A stretch of DNA of 5,412 nucleotides from Cyanobacteriota bacterium (GCA_027619675.1 JAQCHG010000168.1:1-5412); one strand, 5' to 3'; positions 1 to 5,136 are shown, counted from the stretch's first letter. Notes: generated by a model not told the origin, from the letters alone. Made by a program: numbers and translations.

Positions 1-824
1 AGGGCCATGAGGTGGGGGTCTAGGGTCCCGACATCGTTGGCTCCAGTCCCAGACGACCAGGGTTGAATGCGATCTGCCCGAGGCATGGACAGGGGATTGC
101 CATTGGCGTCTTCGTTGCTGCTGTAGGGCGCTTCCATCACCACATTGTTGGGAATGGGGGTGACGGTGCCCTGGGCATTCATGTCCAAGCATTTTTCCAG
201 GGCTGCTTTGAATTGCAGGGTGTAGCGCTGTTGCCGTTGGAGGCGCGATCTCAAATCGCGGCAGAGGGCTTCAGCCTTTTCGAGGGCCTGGGTGTGATCG
301 CCCTGGCGCTGGCGCAGTACGGTGCATTCCCGATCCAGTTGGGTGACCCGTTCTTGGCTGGTGTCCAGTTGGGCCTGCAAGGTTTCGCTGAGAATGCGCT
401 GGCGCTTCAGGCTATCGTTGGCGGTTTCCAACTCGCTGAGGATCTGAGCCATGGAGCGTTGCTGGGCCATGGCTGCCTTGTCTGCTGGGCTAGGTTGAGG
501 ATGTTGACGGGCTTTTTCTCGCTCCCGGTGCAACGTTTGTTGAGACTGCTCCAGGGCCGATTCCAACTGATTTACCCGAGCCATCAGGGCCTCGTTGCAG
601 CGATTGAGGTCGCGGATCAGGTTCAAAAGCTCAGATTCCCTGGGGGTGGCATTGGGGGCCGCATTGGGGGCCGCACTGGGCATGTCGGCTAGGGGCACCG
701 TTCCGGGCAGGGGCACTGGGGTCCAATTTTGGGGCTGATGGCCCTGGGCAGCGGGGGGCGGTGCGGATCCGGCGTCAGAATGACCGGAGGACTCGTGACG
801 GGGAGGCACGTTCGCTTCACTCAT
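1..824 (-). CDS. Coiled-coil protein of unknown function (C-terminus outside window)
   Basis: The minus frame is open from ATG at 824 to the window edge: 274 codons with no stop. Residues 1-62 are low-complexity, rich in Pro, Ala and Ser, and include an AAPN tetrapeptide repeat at about 51-58. Residues 63-108 (ESELLNLIRDLNRCNEALMA onward) and about 115-213 are rich in Gln, Glu, Arg and Leu with heptad-like spacing, so they are predicted coiled coil, broken by a Pro-rich break near 108-113. The block RYTLQFKAALEKC (200-212) looks like the most constrained part. After it comes a polar tail. I see no signal peptide, membrane segment or catalytic motif. It resembles conserved hypothetical coiled-coil proteins of cyanobacteria, and a scaffold or structural role is only inference. 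The start is the first ATG of the frame; no Shine-Dalgarno is visible. csaB lies on the same strand but 666 bp upstream, so an operon is unlikely. Confidence 0.8.
   Translation of the reverse strand, partial: MSEANVPPRHESSGHSDAGSAPPPAAQGHQPQNWTPVPLPGTVPLADMPSAAPNAAPNATPRESELLNLIRDLNRCNEALMARVNQLESALEQSQQTLHREREKARQHPQPSPADKAAMAQQRSMAQILSELETANDSLKRQRILSETLQAQLDTSQERVTQLDRECTVLRQRQGDHTQALEKAEALCRDLRSRLQRQQRYTLQFKAALEKCLDMNAQGTVTPIPNNVVMEAPYSSNEDANGNPLSMPRADRIQPWSSGTGANDVGTLDPHLMA
649..684. repeat. 12-bp tandem repeat in coding sequence
   Basis: The unit GCATTGGGGGCC occurs at 649-660 and again at 661-672. A degenerate third copy starts GCACTGGGC at 673. On the minus strand it encodes the AAPN repeats in the low-complexity N-terminal region of the coiled-coil protein. 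The unit is a multiple of three, so copy-number change would keep the frame. It is probably a slippage product. Confidence 0.8.
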
Positions 825-835
825 GGCAGTTAAAC

Positions 836-857
836 AAAAAAATTCCGCTGCGGGGAA
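836..857 (-). promoter_or_regulatory. Terminator-like hairpin and T-tract in the leader of the coiled-coil gene
   Basis: On the minus strand a short hairpin (CCG-CAG-CGG, extendable through a CC bulge to flanking TT/AA; 843-857) is followed directly by seven T residues (842 to 836), ending 11 nt before the ATG at 824. The arrangement resembles a weak intrinsic terminator or attenuator inside a 5' leader. The stem is short and the call is tentative. It could simply be a T-rich spacer before the start codon. Confidence 0.2.
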
Positions 858-1010
858 AAGGGCCGATGACCAACGCCCAGTCTCCAACATGTCACCACAA
901 GGGATAGGGCGAATGCTGACCAGGACACCCCATCCCTATGGTTTAACACAGAACCCTGGATCCTACACCGACTTGATAAGAAATGTCCCTACCCGGTAAG
1001 TGCTCTCACA

Positions 1011-1030
1011 GGGGGCATCGCCCCCCTTTT
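1011..1030 (+). terminator. Candidate intrinsic terminator, plus strand
   Basis: GGGGGC (1011-1016) pairs perfectly with GCCCCC (1020-1025) around a 3-nt loop ATC. One C and then TTTT (1027-1030) follow. An all-G/C six-pair stem with a short T-run fits an intrinsic terminator read on the plus strand. The minus-strand reading has no T-run after the stem. No plus-strand gene lies upstream in the window, so it would end only an unannotated or antisense transcript. Alternatively it is a structural hairpin without termination activity. Confidence 0.35.
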
Positions 1031-1162
1031 GAGTCCTCCATAGGCCAGGTATTTTAAATCACATACGAGGCGCAATATTCGCGTTCGCCTCTTCCTACCA
1101 TCAGTGGATTGCATTGTGGAAATGGAGGAGGATTGGGGTGAGCCTTAGCAAGATGAGGCGTT

Positions 1163-1429
1163 TCACCCTGTTCTCCTCCGTTTTCTTCCAAGTTTTTCTT
1201 GTGAAAAGGATTTAACTACCTCCAACCAGTTTTGGTTAGGGAATGTTCCCTGCTTGCCGCAGCGGTGGTTTGGTAGACACCGAGAACCGCGCAACGTGAA
1301 TTTGCTGCCGTTTTCTAGGGCAGGGGCACGGAGGCATAGGGGATTACTGACGTTGGTCCTTAGCAACAGTTCGGACACTTTTGGGGGCAAGCGCTGAACC
1401 CCTTGATCTCCCGTTTGTTGAAGTGCCAC
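1163..1429 (-). CDS. Doubtful 88-codon open frame, unrecognised
   Basis: A minus-strand frame runs from GTG (1429) to TGA (1163-1165). The product would be basic: it contains KVSELLLRTNVSNP near residues 17-30 and ends in a Lys/Arg-rich tail (KLGRKRRRTG). I recognise no domain, and there is no membrane segment or signal peptide. Arguments against a real gene are a GTG start without a Shine-Dalgarno, codon use with rarer AGG/AGA/CTA/TCA codons unlike csaB, and several short inverted repeats inside it. The open frame extends a few codons upstream of the GTG without offering a better start. It may be a chance frame in a non-coding or decayed repeat element, or the remnant of a longer gene. Confidence 0.2.
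   Translation of the reverse strand: MALQQTGDQGVQRLPPKVSELLLRTNVSNPLCLRAPALENGSKFTLRGSRCLPNHRCGKQGTFPNQNWLEVVKSFSQEKLGRKRRRTG
1224..1290. repeat. Cluster of short inverted repeats (potential RNA structure)
   Basis: Adjacent dyads follow one another almost without gap. AACCA-GTTT-TGGTT spans 1224-1237. AGGGAA-TG-TTCCCT spans 1238-1251. CCGC-A-GCGG spans 1257-1265. GCGGT (1262-1266) pairs with ACCGC (1286-1290), enclosing an inner GGT-AGAC-ACC hairpin (1272-1281). The third and fourth compete for the same bases. Such density is unusual for random sequence of this length and could mark a structured transcript or a repeat element. The strand of any RNA is not determinable from the DNA. Confidence 0.45.
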
Positions 1430-1468
1430 AGCAGAGGGCTGAAACCCTGATACTGCCGTTAGCCATCA

Positions 1469-1488
1469 ACAACTGTCCGGAGTGTTGT
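1469..1488. repeat. Interrupted 20-bp palindrome just after csaB
   Basis: ACAAC-(2)-TCCGGA-(2)-GTTGT reads the same on both strands except for the two dinucleotide interruptions. It begins 3 bp beyond the csaB stop codon (TAA, complement of 1491-1493). No T-run follows on the minus strand, so it is a poor intrinsic terminator. A protein-binding dyad or a cruciform is possible. No function is assigned. Confidence 0.4.
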
Positions 1489-1490
1489 CC

Positions 1491-2564
1491 TTAGATCAGC
1501 AGCGTTTGGTGTAGAAGATCGCGGTGCAAGTAGGCGCGATCGCGGCGGGATTGGATTTGATCGCGGCTGGGGGGCTCGCCATTGGTGTAGTGCTCTAGCC
1601 ACTGCTGGGTCATGGCGGCGGCGGTATCGGGCCAGGGCCGCAGGGGAGCAGCGGGTTGGGTATCGGCGGGGTCCATGGCCCAGCCGGGCATGGCCACATC
1701 CGCCATCAGGTGGGTGACTTTGGGGTCGTAACTGAGGGCGAAACAGCGACACCCTTCCGCTGCCGCCATGATCAACCCGTGGAGGCGCATAGCGATCGCC
1801 ATATCCACCCCCCGAAACAGCCCCTTTAACTGACGTGGATCGCTGGGGGCCATAATTTCACTGGGGCCAGGGAGGGTGCGTTGAATGTGCTCTGCTAGGG
1901 GGCGATCGTGGCTGGGTTGGAAGGGCACGAGCAGCACGCAGGTTTGGGTAGCCCGCTGAAAATCCGCTAGAGCGGTGGTGAATTGGGCGATGCGGGGGGC
2001 GGTGAGCCAAGGGTGCGATCGCAGGGCCACGGCAATGCGGGGGGCGGGCAGGTCCCACAAACCGGGCAGGGGTTGGGAATCCATCGCCCAGACCGGGTCT
2101 GGGGCCAACCAGGCAGGGACCTGCCACCGGGCGGCTAGGCCCGCTGAGGCATCGTCCCGCACGCTGACGGCGGCGCACTGTTGCAGCAATCGCCGGGTCA
2201 GCCAACGGCTCCAGGGGCGTTGTAGGGGGCCAATGCCTTGAGCCCAGGCAATGGTTTTCAGGCCCCGCAGTTGGGCGATCGCCATCAGCCCACCGTAGTA
2301 GAGCGGATTCATCCCACTGGTGGTGTCTTGCATGAGGCTGCCGCCCCCCCAGATAAAAGCATCTCCCCCACGCAGAGCCGCCAGCACAGCGGGGAGGGAT
2401 TTGCGGGGCAGGGCCTCCACCCCGTAGCGTTGCTGGGTGGCGGCGGGCTGGCCCGACAGCACCACGGGGGTGACGGTGGGGGGCAACATTTGCAAGAGGG
2501 TGGCCAACAGCGCCTCATCACCGCCATTGTCCATGCCGTAATAACCACTCAGCACTGCCCGCAT
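1491..2564 (-). CDS. csaB: Polysaccharide pyruvyl transferase CsaB
   Basis: The 357-residue product matches the polysaccharide pyruvyl transferase family (PF04230), CsaB subfamily. Visible landmarks: an N-terminal glycine-rich loop GYYGMDNGGDE (7-17), WGGGSLMQD (72-80), AWAQGIGP (106-113), SVRDD (134-138), AMRLHG (258-263) and SYDPKV (278-283). CsaB transfers a ketal-linked pyruvyl group from phosphoenolpyruvate to cell-wall-linked polysaccharide. In Bacillus, and by extension in cyanobacteria whose outer-membrane porins carry SLH domains, the pyruvylated polymer anchors SLH proteins to the peptidoglycan. No signal peptide is seen, so cytoplasmic action is inferred. I chose ATG 2564 because the product then begins MRAVLSGYYG, as expected for the family, and GAGGG lies six bases upstream. 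A GTG at 2591 would add nine residues with no suitable Shine-Dalgarno. The gene stands alone, divergent from the ycf49 operon. Confidence 0.92.
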   Translation of the reverse strand: MRAVLSGYYGMDNGGDEALLATLLQMLPPTVTPVVLSGQPAATQQRYGVEALPRKSLPAVLAALRGGDAFIWGGGSLMQDTTSGMNPLYYGGLMAIAQLRGLKTIAWAQGIGPLQRPWSRWLTRRLLQQCAAVSVRDDASAGLAARWQVPAWLAPDPVWAMDSQPLPGLWDLPAPRIAVALRSHPWLTAPRIAQFTTALADFQRATQTCVLLVPFQPSHDRPLAEHIQRTLPGPSEIMAPSDPRQLKGLFRGVDMAIAMRLHGLIMAAAEGCRCFALSYDPKVTHLMADVAMPGWAMDPADTQPAAPLRPWPDTAAAMTQQWLEHYTNGEPPSRDQIQSRRDRAYLHRDLLHQTLLI

Positions 2565-2570
2565 TCGCTG

Positions 2571-2575
2571 CCCTC
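2571..2575 (-). promoter_or_regulatory. Ribosome binding site that decides the csaB start
   Basis: GAGGG on the minus strand lies 6 nt before the ATG at 2564. The longer alternative start, GTG at 2591, has its purine stretch (AGAGG) directly abutting the codon, which is too close for ribosome binding. This favours the 357-residue form. Confidence 0.6.
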
Positions 2576-2848
2576 GGGGTGTCAAAACCACCCTCTACAA
2601 TACTCAACGGGCATCCTCAACGGTGCGCCCCCTTCCTAGCGCCTCTCCTAATCAACTAACGGGAAGTTTGTCGGCGGCTGGATCTCCTGGTCCCAACGGC
2701 CCCTACCCCGCACCGCCATCGTCCATGGGGAGGGCACGTTGGCCGAGGTGCCTGATTCGGCAGTGCGGCAGTGTTGTCCTTTCCTGAACGCCCCTACTGT
2801 CCCTACTCTGGTGGGGTGGCTCTTAATCAATCCCTTATTCCTTTACCC

Positions 2849-3154
2849 ATGCATGCCCTGTCGATTCCCACTTGGGTCGTTCACATCACCAGCGTGATTG
2901 AATGGATCGCCGCCATTTGGTTTGTCTGGCTCTATGCCGAGTTGAGCCAACGGCTGGCTTGGCGAGCATTATCCTTTGGCATGTTGCCCTCGTTGGTGAG
3001 CGCCATGTGTGCCTGCACCTGGCACTTTTTTGACAATGCCCCAGGTTTGTCGTGGCTGGTCACCCTGCAAGCAGCCATGACGGTGGTGGGCAATACTACC
3101 GCTTGCTTGGCCGCTTGGTGGATATGGCGGCAGGCCCGACGTACAGAAGCTTAA
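2849..3154 (+). CDS. ycf49: Ycf49-like protein (DUF2499), small integral membrane protein
   Basis: The 101-residue product MHALSIPTWVVHITSVIEW... matches the Ycf49/DUF2499 family of cyanobacteria and plastid-bearing eukaryotes; no biochemical function is established to my knowledge. Three hydrophobic segments are visible: about 9-29, 41-61 and 67-93. Family-like motifs are HITSVIEW (12-19) at the start of the first helix and CACTWHFFDN (54-63) at the end of the second. A basic C-terminus (RQARR) follows the third helix. Thylakoid or plasma membrane location is inferred. The frame is open back to a GTG at 2771, but ATG 2849 gives the expected family N-terminus, and the 26 extra residues would be Pro-rich and unlike a membrane protein start. 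No Shine-Dalgarno precedes the ATG. The DUF3593 gene follows after 20 bp, so the two are probably cotranscribed and may act together. Confidence 0.88.
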   Translation: MHALSIPTWVVHITSVIEWIAAIWFVWLYAELSQRLAWRALSFGMLPSLVSAMCACTWHFFDNAPGLSWLVTLQAAMTVVGNTTACLAAWWIWRQARRTEA

Positions 3155-3174
3155 GGGGAGGCTAGAGAACGATC

Positions 3175-3609
3175 ATGCTGGATGCGCTGCTGGACAAACA
3201 AACCCTCTTTGCCCTGTCCCTGTTTCCGTACCTGGGGTTTCTGTTTTTTATCACCCGATCGCGCCAAACCCCCAAACTGGCGCTGGTGGGCTTTTACGTG
3301 CTGCTGATCTTTGTGGCGGTCACCATCCCAGCGGGCATTTATGCCGATCGCGTCTATGGGACAGAACTGGCTAATGTGGACTGGCTCCATGGCAGCGCGG
3401 AATCCTTTCTGACCCTGTCGAACATTCTGGTGGTGCTGGGTTTTCGGCAGGCGGTGATCAGCCGCCAGCAAGGGGCCACGACGGGTGCCCAGGAAACATT
3501 CATAGTGGCTCTTATTTTTTGTGGGACGGTAAGCCGCCAGCAAGGGGCCACGACGGGTGCCCAGGAAACCTCGCGCCCCGAGTCCACGGTCCCCAGCGAT
3601 CAGGCGTAG
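3175..3609 (+). CDS. DUF3593 membrane protein with repeat-extended C-terminus
   Basis: The 144-residue product matches DUF3593, another cyanobacterial/plastid membrane family of unknown function found next to Ycf49. The conserved part is about residues 1-93: hydrophobic segments near 11-27, 34-55 and 76-93, with FPYLGFLFFITRS (17-29), IPAGIYADRVYGT (51-63), LANVDWLHGSAESFLTLSN (65-83) and LGFRQA (88-93). Members usually end soon after this last segment. Here about 50 more residues follow, including two copies of SRQQGATTGAQET (96-108 and 120-132) separated by a short hydrophobic stretch FIVALIFCGTV (109-119). This tail comes from a 38-bp direct repeat and is probably an acquired addition rather than a functional domain. 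The start is ATG 3175, with GGGGAGG (3155-3161) upstream and a closer GAG. The gene converges with the VOC gene across 17 bp, where I see no terminator. Confidence 0.85.
   Translation: MLDALLDKQTLFALSLFPYLGFLFFITRSRQTPKLALVGFYVLLIFVAVTIPAGIYADRVYGTELANVDWLHGSAESFLTLSNILVVLGFRQAVISRQQGATTGAQETFIVALIFCGTVSRQQGATTGAQETSRPESTVPSDQA
3460..3569. repeat. 38-bp perfect direct repeat with 34-bp spacer
   Basis: Two identical 38-bp copies lie at 3460-3497 and 3532-3569; each begins AGCCGCCAGCAAGGGGCC and ends GTGCCCAGGAAAC. The bases just outside (3459/3531 and 3498/3570) differ, so the match is exactly 38 bp. The 34-bp spacer (3498-3531) is clearly more AT-rich, with a run of six T. The period is 72 bp, exactly 24 codons, so both copies are read in the same frame of the DUF3593 gene. 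GGG-CAC/GTG-CCC inside each copy can form a small hairpin. The likeliest origin is insertion or tandem duplication of a dispersed repeat unit. The sizes resemble CRISPR repeat and spacer, but two units inside a gene without a leader or cas genes do not support an array. Confidence 0.9.
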
Positions 3610-3626
3610 GGAGGGTTGGCTGGCGC

Positions 3627-4022
3627 TTACCGCCCTGCTGGACTGGGGGGAGCCTGGTGCAGGATTAGGCGGTTGCCGTCGGGGTCGTAGGCGTAAATTT
3701 CCTGGCCGTGGCTGGCGGTCAGGATGTTCCCTGGCGGCGGGTAGCCGAGGGCGGTGAGACGGGCGATCGCCGCCGCTAAATCCGCCACCTCTAAACACAG
3801 GCTCATGGGGCCGCTGGTGGCGCTGGCGAAGGTGTCAGCCTGATCGGCTTGGGGCAAAAACAACCCTAATCGCAGCCCTGGCAGATGAAATTCCCCATAG
3901 CGCTGGGGTTGGTGTAGGGCTGGGGCTTGGCCCAAAAAGCCTTGGTAAAAGGCGATCGCCCGTTCCCAATCCGTGACTGCGAGGGCCACAAATGCGGTTT
4001 TGAGGGTGAGGGGAACAGCCAT
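3627..4022 (-). CDS. VOC-fold (glyoxalase/bleomycin-resistance type) protein, probably metal-free
   Basis: The 131-residue product shows the paired beta-alpha-beta-beta-beta modules of the vicinal oxygen chelate superfamily. Module one has TAFVALAVTDWERAIAFYQG (9-28), then YGEFHLPGLRLGLFLP (42-57). Module two has MSLCLEVADLAAAIARLTALG (73-93), then YAYDPDGNRLIL (110-121). The first-strand His typical of metal-dependent members is Phe11 or a neighbour, the matching position in module two is Ser74/Leu75, and the Glu usually following DPDGNxI is Ile120. No metal site is therefore evident by eye. This resembles drug-binding or structural members more than glyoxalase I or dioxygenases. The substrate is unknown. 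The start is ATG 4022, and no strong Shine-Dalgarno is seen. The gene is divergent from dusA across 85 bp and convergent with the DUF3593 gene. Confidence 0.85.
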   Translation of the reverse strand: MAVPLTLKTAFVALAVTDWERAIAFYQGFLGQAPALHQPQRYGEFHLPGLRLGLFLPQADQADTFASATSGPMSLCLEVADLAAAIARLTALGYPPPGNILTASHGQEIYAYDPDGNRLILHQAPPSPAGR

Positions 4023-4058
4023 GGGAACAGGGTAAGCGCAGACAAGGTGGGGGTGAAC

Positions 4059-4091
4059 AGGGCATGATCTAACGGTAAGGTCCTATGCCCT
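4059..4091. promoter_or_regulatory. Inverted repeat in the VOC-dusA divergent promoter region
   Basis: AGGGCAT (4059-4065) is matched by ATGCCCT (4085-4091), 7-bp perfect arms with a 19-bp gap, inside the 85-bp region between the two divergent starts. The arm centres are about 26 bp apart, a little over two helical turns, which would suit a dimeric regulator. No convincing -10/-35 pair is seen on either strand. It could also be a chance dyad. Confidence 0.3.
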
Positions 4092-4107
4092 AATCGGGTC
4101 GGTAAAC

Positions 4108-5136
4108 GTGTCGGTGCCTCAACCTGTCGCCCAGCCCTATCCCCCCAAGCCCTATCCCCTCAGTGTGGCCCCGATGATGGACCGCACCGATCGCCATTTC
4201 CGCTACTTCATGCGGCAGATTACCCGCCACACGCTGTTGTATACAGAAATGGTGACATCCCAAGCCATTCTCCATGGCGATCGCGATCATCTACTGGGGT
4301 TCACCTGGGATGAAAAGCCCCTGGTGTTGCAGGTGGGGGGCGACAATCCCCAGGAATTGGCCACCTGCGCTCGGGTGGCGGCGGACTATGGCTACGACGA
4401 AATCAATTTGAACGTGGGCTGCCCCAGCGATCGCGTCCAGAGCGGCAACTTTGGCGCTTGCCTCATGGCCGATCCCAATCGGGTGGCGGACTGCGTAGCG
4501 GCGATGCAGGCCGCCAGCCCCCTCCCCGTCAGCGTCAAACACCGCATCGGCATCGACCACCAAGACAGCTATGAACACATGGCCACCTTTGTCGCCACCG
4601 TTGCCGCAGCGGGCTGTCGATATTTCTCCGTCCATGCCCGCAAGGCGTGGCTCCAGGGCCTCAGCCCCAAGGAAAATCGCACCGTCCCCCCCCTCCGCTA
4701 CAGCGATGTCCACCGCCTCAAGCGAGACTATCCCCACCTGTGGATTGAAATTAACGGCGGCTTCACCAGCCTGGATCAGGTGGCAGCACAACTCCAGGCG
4801 GTGGATGCGGTGATGGTGGGGCGGGCCGCCTACGATCAGCCCTACTTGTTTGCTGCCGCCGATCGCCGTTTCTTTGCGGCAGTCCAGGCACCGCCCACCC
4901 GTGCCCAGGTGGTGGCGGCGATGCTCCCCTACATCGACCACTGGACCAGCCAAGGGCTGAAGCTGTATAAAATCACCCGCCATATGCTGATGCTGTTCCA
5001 TGGCCAGCCCGGTAGCCGCCGCTGGCGACAGATTTTGACCGAGCAGTCCTCGAAACCTGGGGCCGGGGTGGCGGTGGTGCAGGCAGCCCTAGAGGCCATG
5101 GTTGAAGTGGATGCTGTGGGAGCCCCGGTGCGATGA
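4108..5136 (+). CDS. dusA: tRNA-dihydrouridine synthase, DusA type
   Basis: This FMN/NADPH-dependent enzyme reduces uridine to 5,6-dihydrouridine in the tRNA D-loop; DusA acts at positions 20/20a. The 342-residue product has the usual DusA length. Landmarks in the TIM barrel: LSVAPMMDRTDRHFRYFMR (18-36), YTEMV (45-49), LQVGG (74-78), INLNVGCPSDRVQSGNFGAC (99-118) with Cys105 as the expected catalytic acid, SVKHRIGID (142-150) with FMN-contacting Lys144, FSVHARKAWLQGLSPKENR (173-191) with His176, INGG (215-218) and VMVGRAAY (235-242). The C-terminal helical tRNA-binding domain follows, with LYKITRHML and GSRRWRQ. The start must be non-ATG: the frame is open only from about 4057, contains no ATG before residue 23, and that Met lies inside the conserved APMMDRT motif. 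GTG 4108 is chosen, and GTG 4114 is possible. The product is cytoplasmic. The gene overlaps the next by ATGA. Confidence 0.95.
   Translation: MSVPQPVAQPYPPKPYPLSVAPMMDRTDRHFRYFMRQITRHTLLYTEMVTSQAILHGDRDHLLGFTWDEKPLVLQVGGDNPQELATCARVAADYGYDEINLNVGCPSDRVQSGNFGACLMADPNRVADCVAAMQAASPLPVSVKHRIGIDHQDSYEHMATFVATVAAAGCRYFSVHARKAWLQGLSPKENRTVPPLRYSDVHRLKRDYPHLWIEINGGFTSLDQVAAQLQAVDAVMVGRAAYDQPYLFAAADRRFFAAVQAPPTRAQVVAAMLPYIDHWTSQGLKLYKITRHMLMLFHGQPGSRRWRQILTEQSSKPGAGVAVVQAALEAMVEVDAVGAPVR

Larger units (their letters stand above)
825..1490. other. Gene-poor interval between csaB and the coiled-coil gene
   Basis: This 666-bp stretch contains no gene that I recognise. It contains a G/C hairpin with a T-run (1011-1030), an imperfect stem-loop at 1067-1091 (GAGGCG-c-AA pairing with TTCGCCTC), another at 1138-1166 (GTGA-GCCT pairing with AGGC and TCAC around a 3-nt bulge), a cluster of inverted repeats at 1224-1290, and a small dyad at 1434-1447 (AGGG...CCCT). 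By eye it is less GC-rich than csaB, and it has no HIP1 octamer. The one long open frame (minus, 1163-1429) is doubtful. It may hold a structured RNA, a dispersed non-coding repeat, or a decayed gene or element; the sequence alone does not decide. Confidence 0.6.
1536..4434. repeat. HIP1 octamers (GCGATCGC), eight copies
   Basis: Perfect copies begin at 1536, 1792, 2015, 2275, 3763, 3952, 4277 and 4427. HIP1 is the highly iterated palindrome characteristic of many cyanobacterial genomes. Four lie in csaB, two in the VOC gene and two in dusA. None occurs in 1-1490, in the Ycf49/DUF3593 operon or in the visible amidohydrolase part. The density supports a cyanobacterial origin. Confidence 0.9.

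Noticed and set aside
63..692. 209-codon plus-strand open frame
   Set aside because: It is the antisense shadow of the coiled-coil gene, whose frame is continuous and has a sensible heptad pattern.
1099..1166. Tiny minus-strand frame starting GTG in the overlap GTGA with the 88-codon frame, preceded by GGAGGA
   Set aside because: It is only 21 codons, depends on a doubtful upstream gene, and shows no leader-peptide codon pattern or following gene to regulate.
1256..1345. tRNA-Leu-like D-arm (TTGGTAGACACCGAG)
   Set aside because: No T-arm consensus (GTTCRANYC), anticodon stem or acceptor pairing follows at the proper distance on either strand.
2592..2640. Promoter for csaB (TTGAGG/TTGAGT hexamers with a weak -10)
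   Set aside because: The direct repeat CGTTGAG is visible, but no hexamer pair has both good matches and 16-18 bp spacing.
2648..2830. 60-codon minus-strand frame in the csaB-ycf49 intergenic region
   Set aside because: It has no ribosome binding site, no recognisable motif and overlaps the upstream region of ycf49.
3460..3569. Minimal CRISPR array (38-bp repeats, 34-bp spacer, repeat ending in GAAAC)
   Set aside because: There are only two repeats, both inside a reading frame and in phase with it, with no AT-rich leader or cas genes. The repeat is read as coding sequence, so a duplicated or inserted element is simpler.
3151..3798. 215-codon minus-strand open frame
   Set aside because: It runs antisense to the DUF3593 gene and overlaps the VOC gene in another frame. 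Its product is low-complexity and repeats only because the DNA repeat is read backwards.
4291..5001. 236-codon minus-strand open frame inside dusA
   Set aside because: It is opposite a clearly recognisable DusA frame with all catalytic motifs intact.
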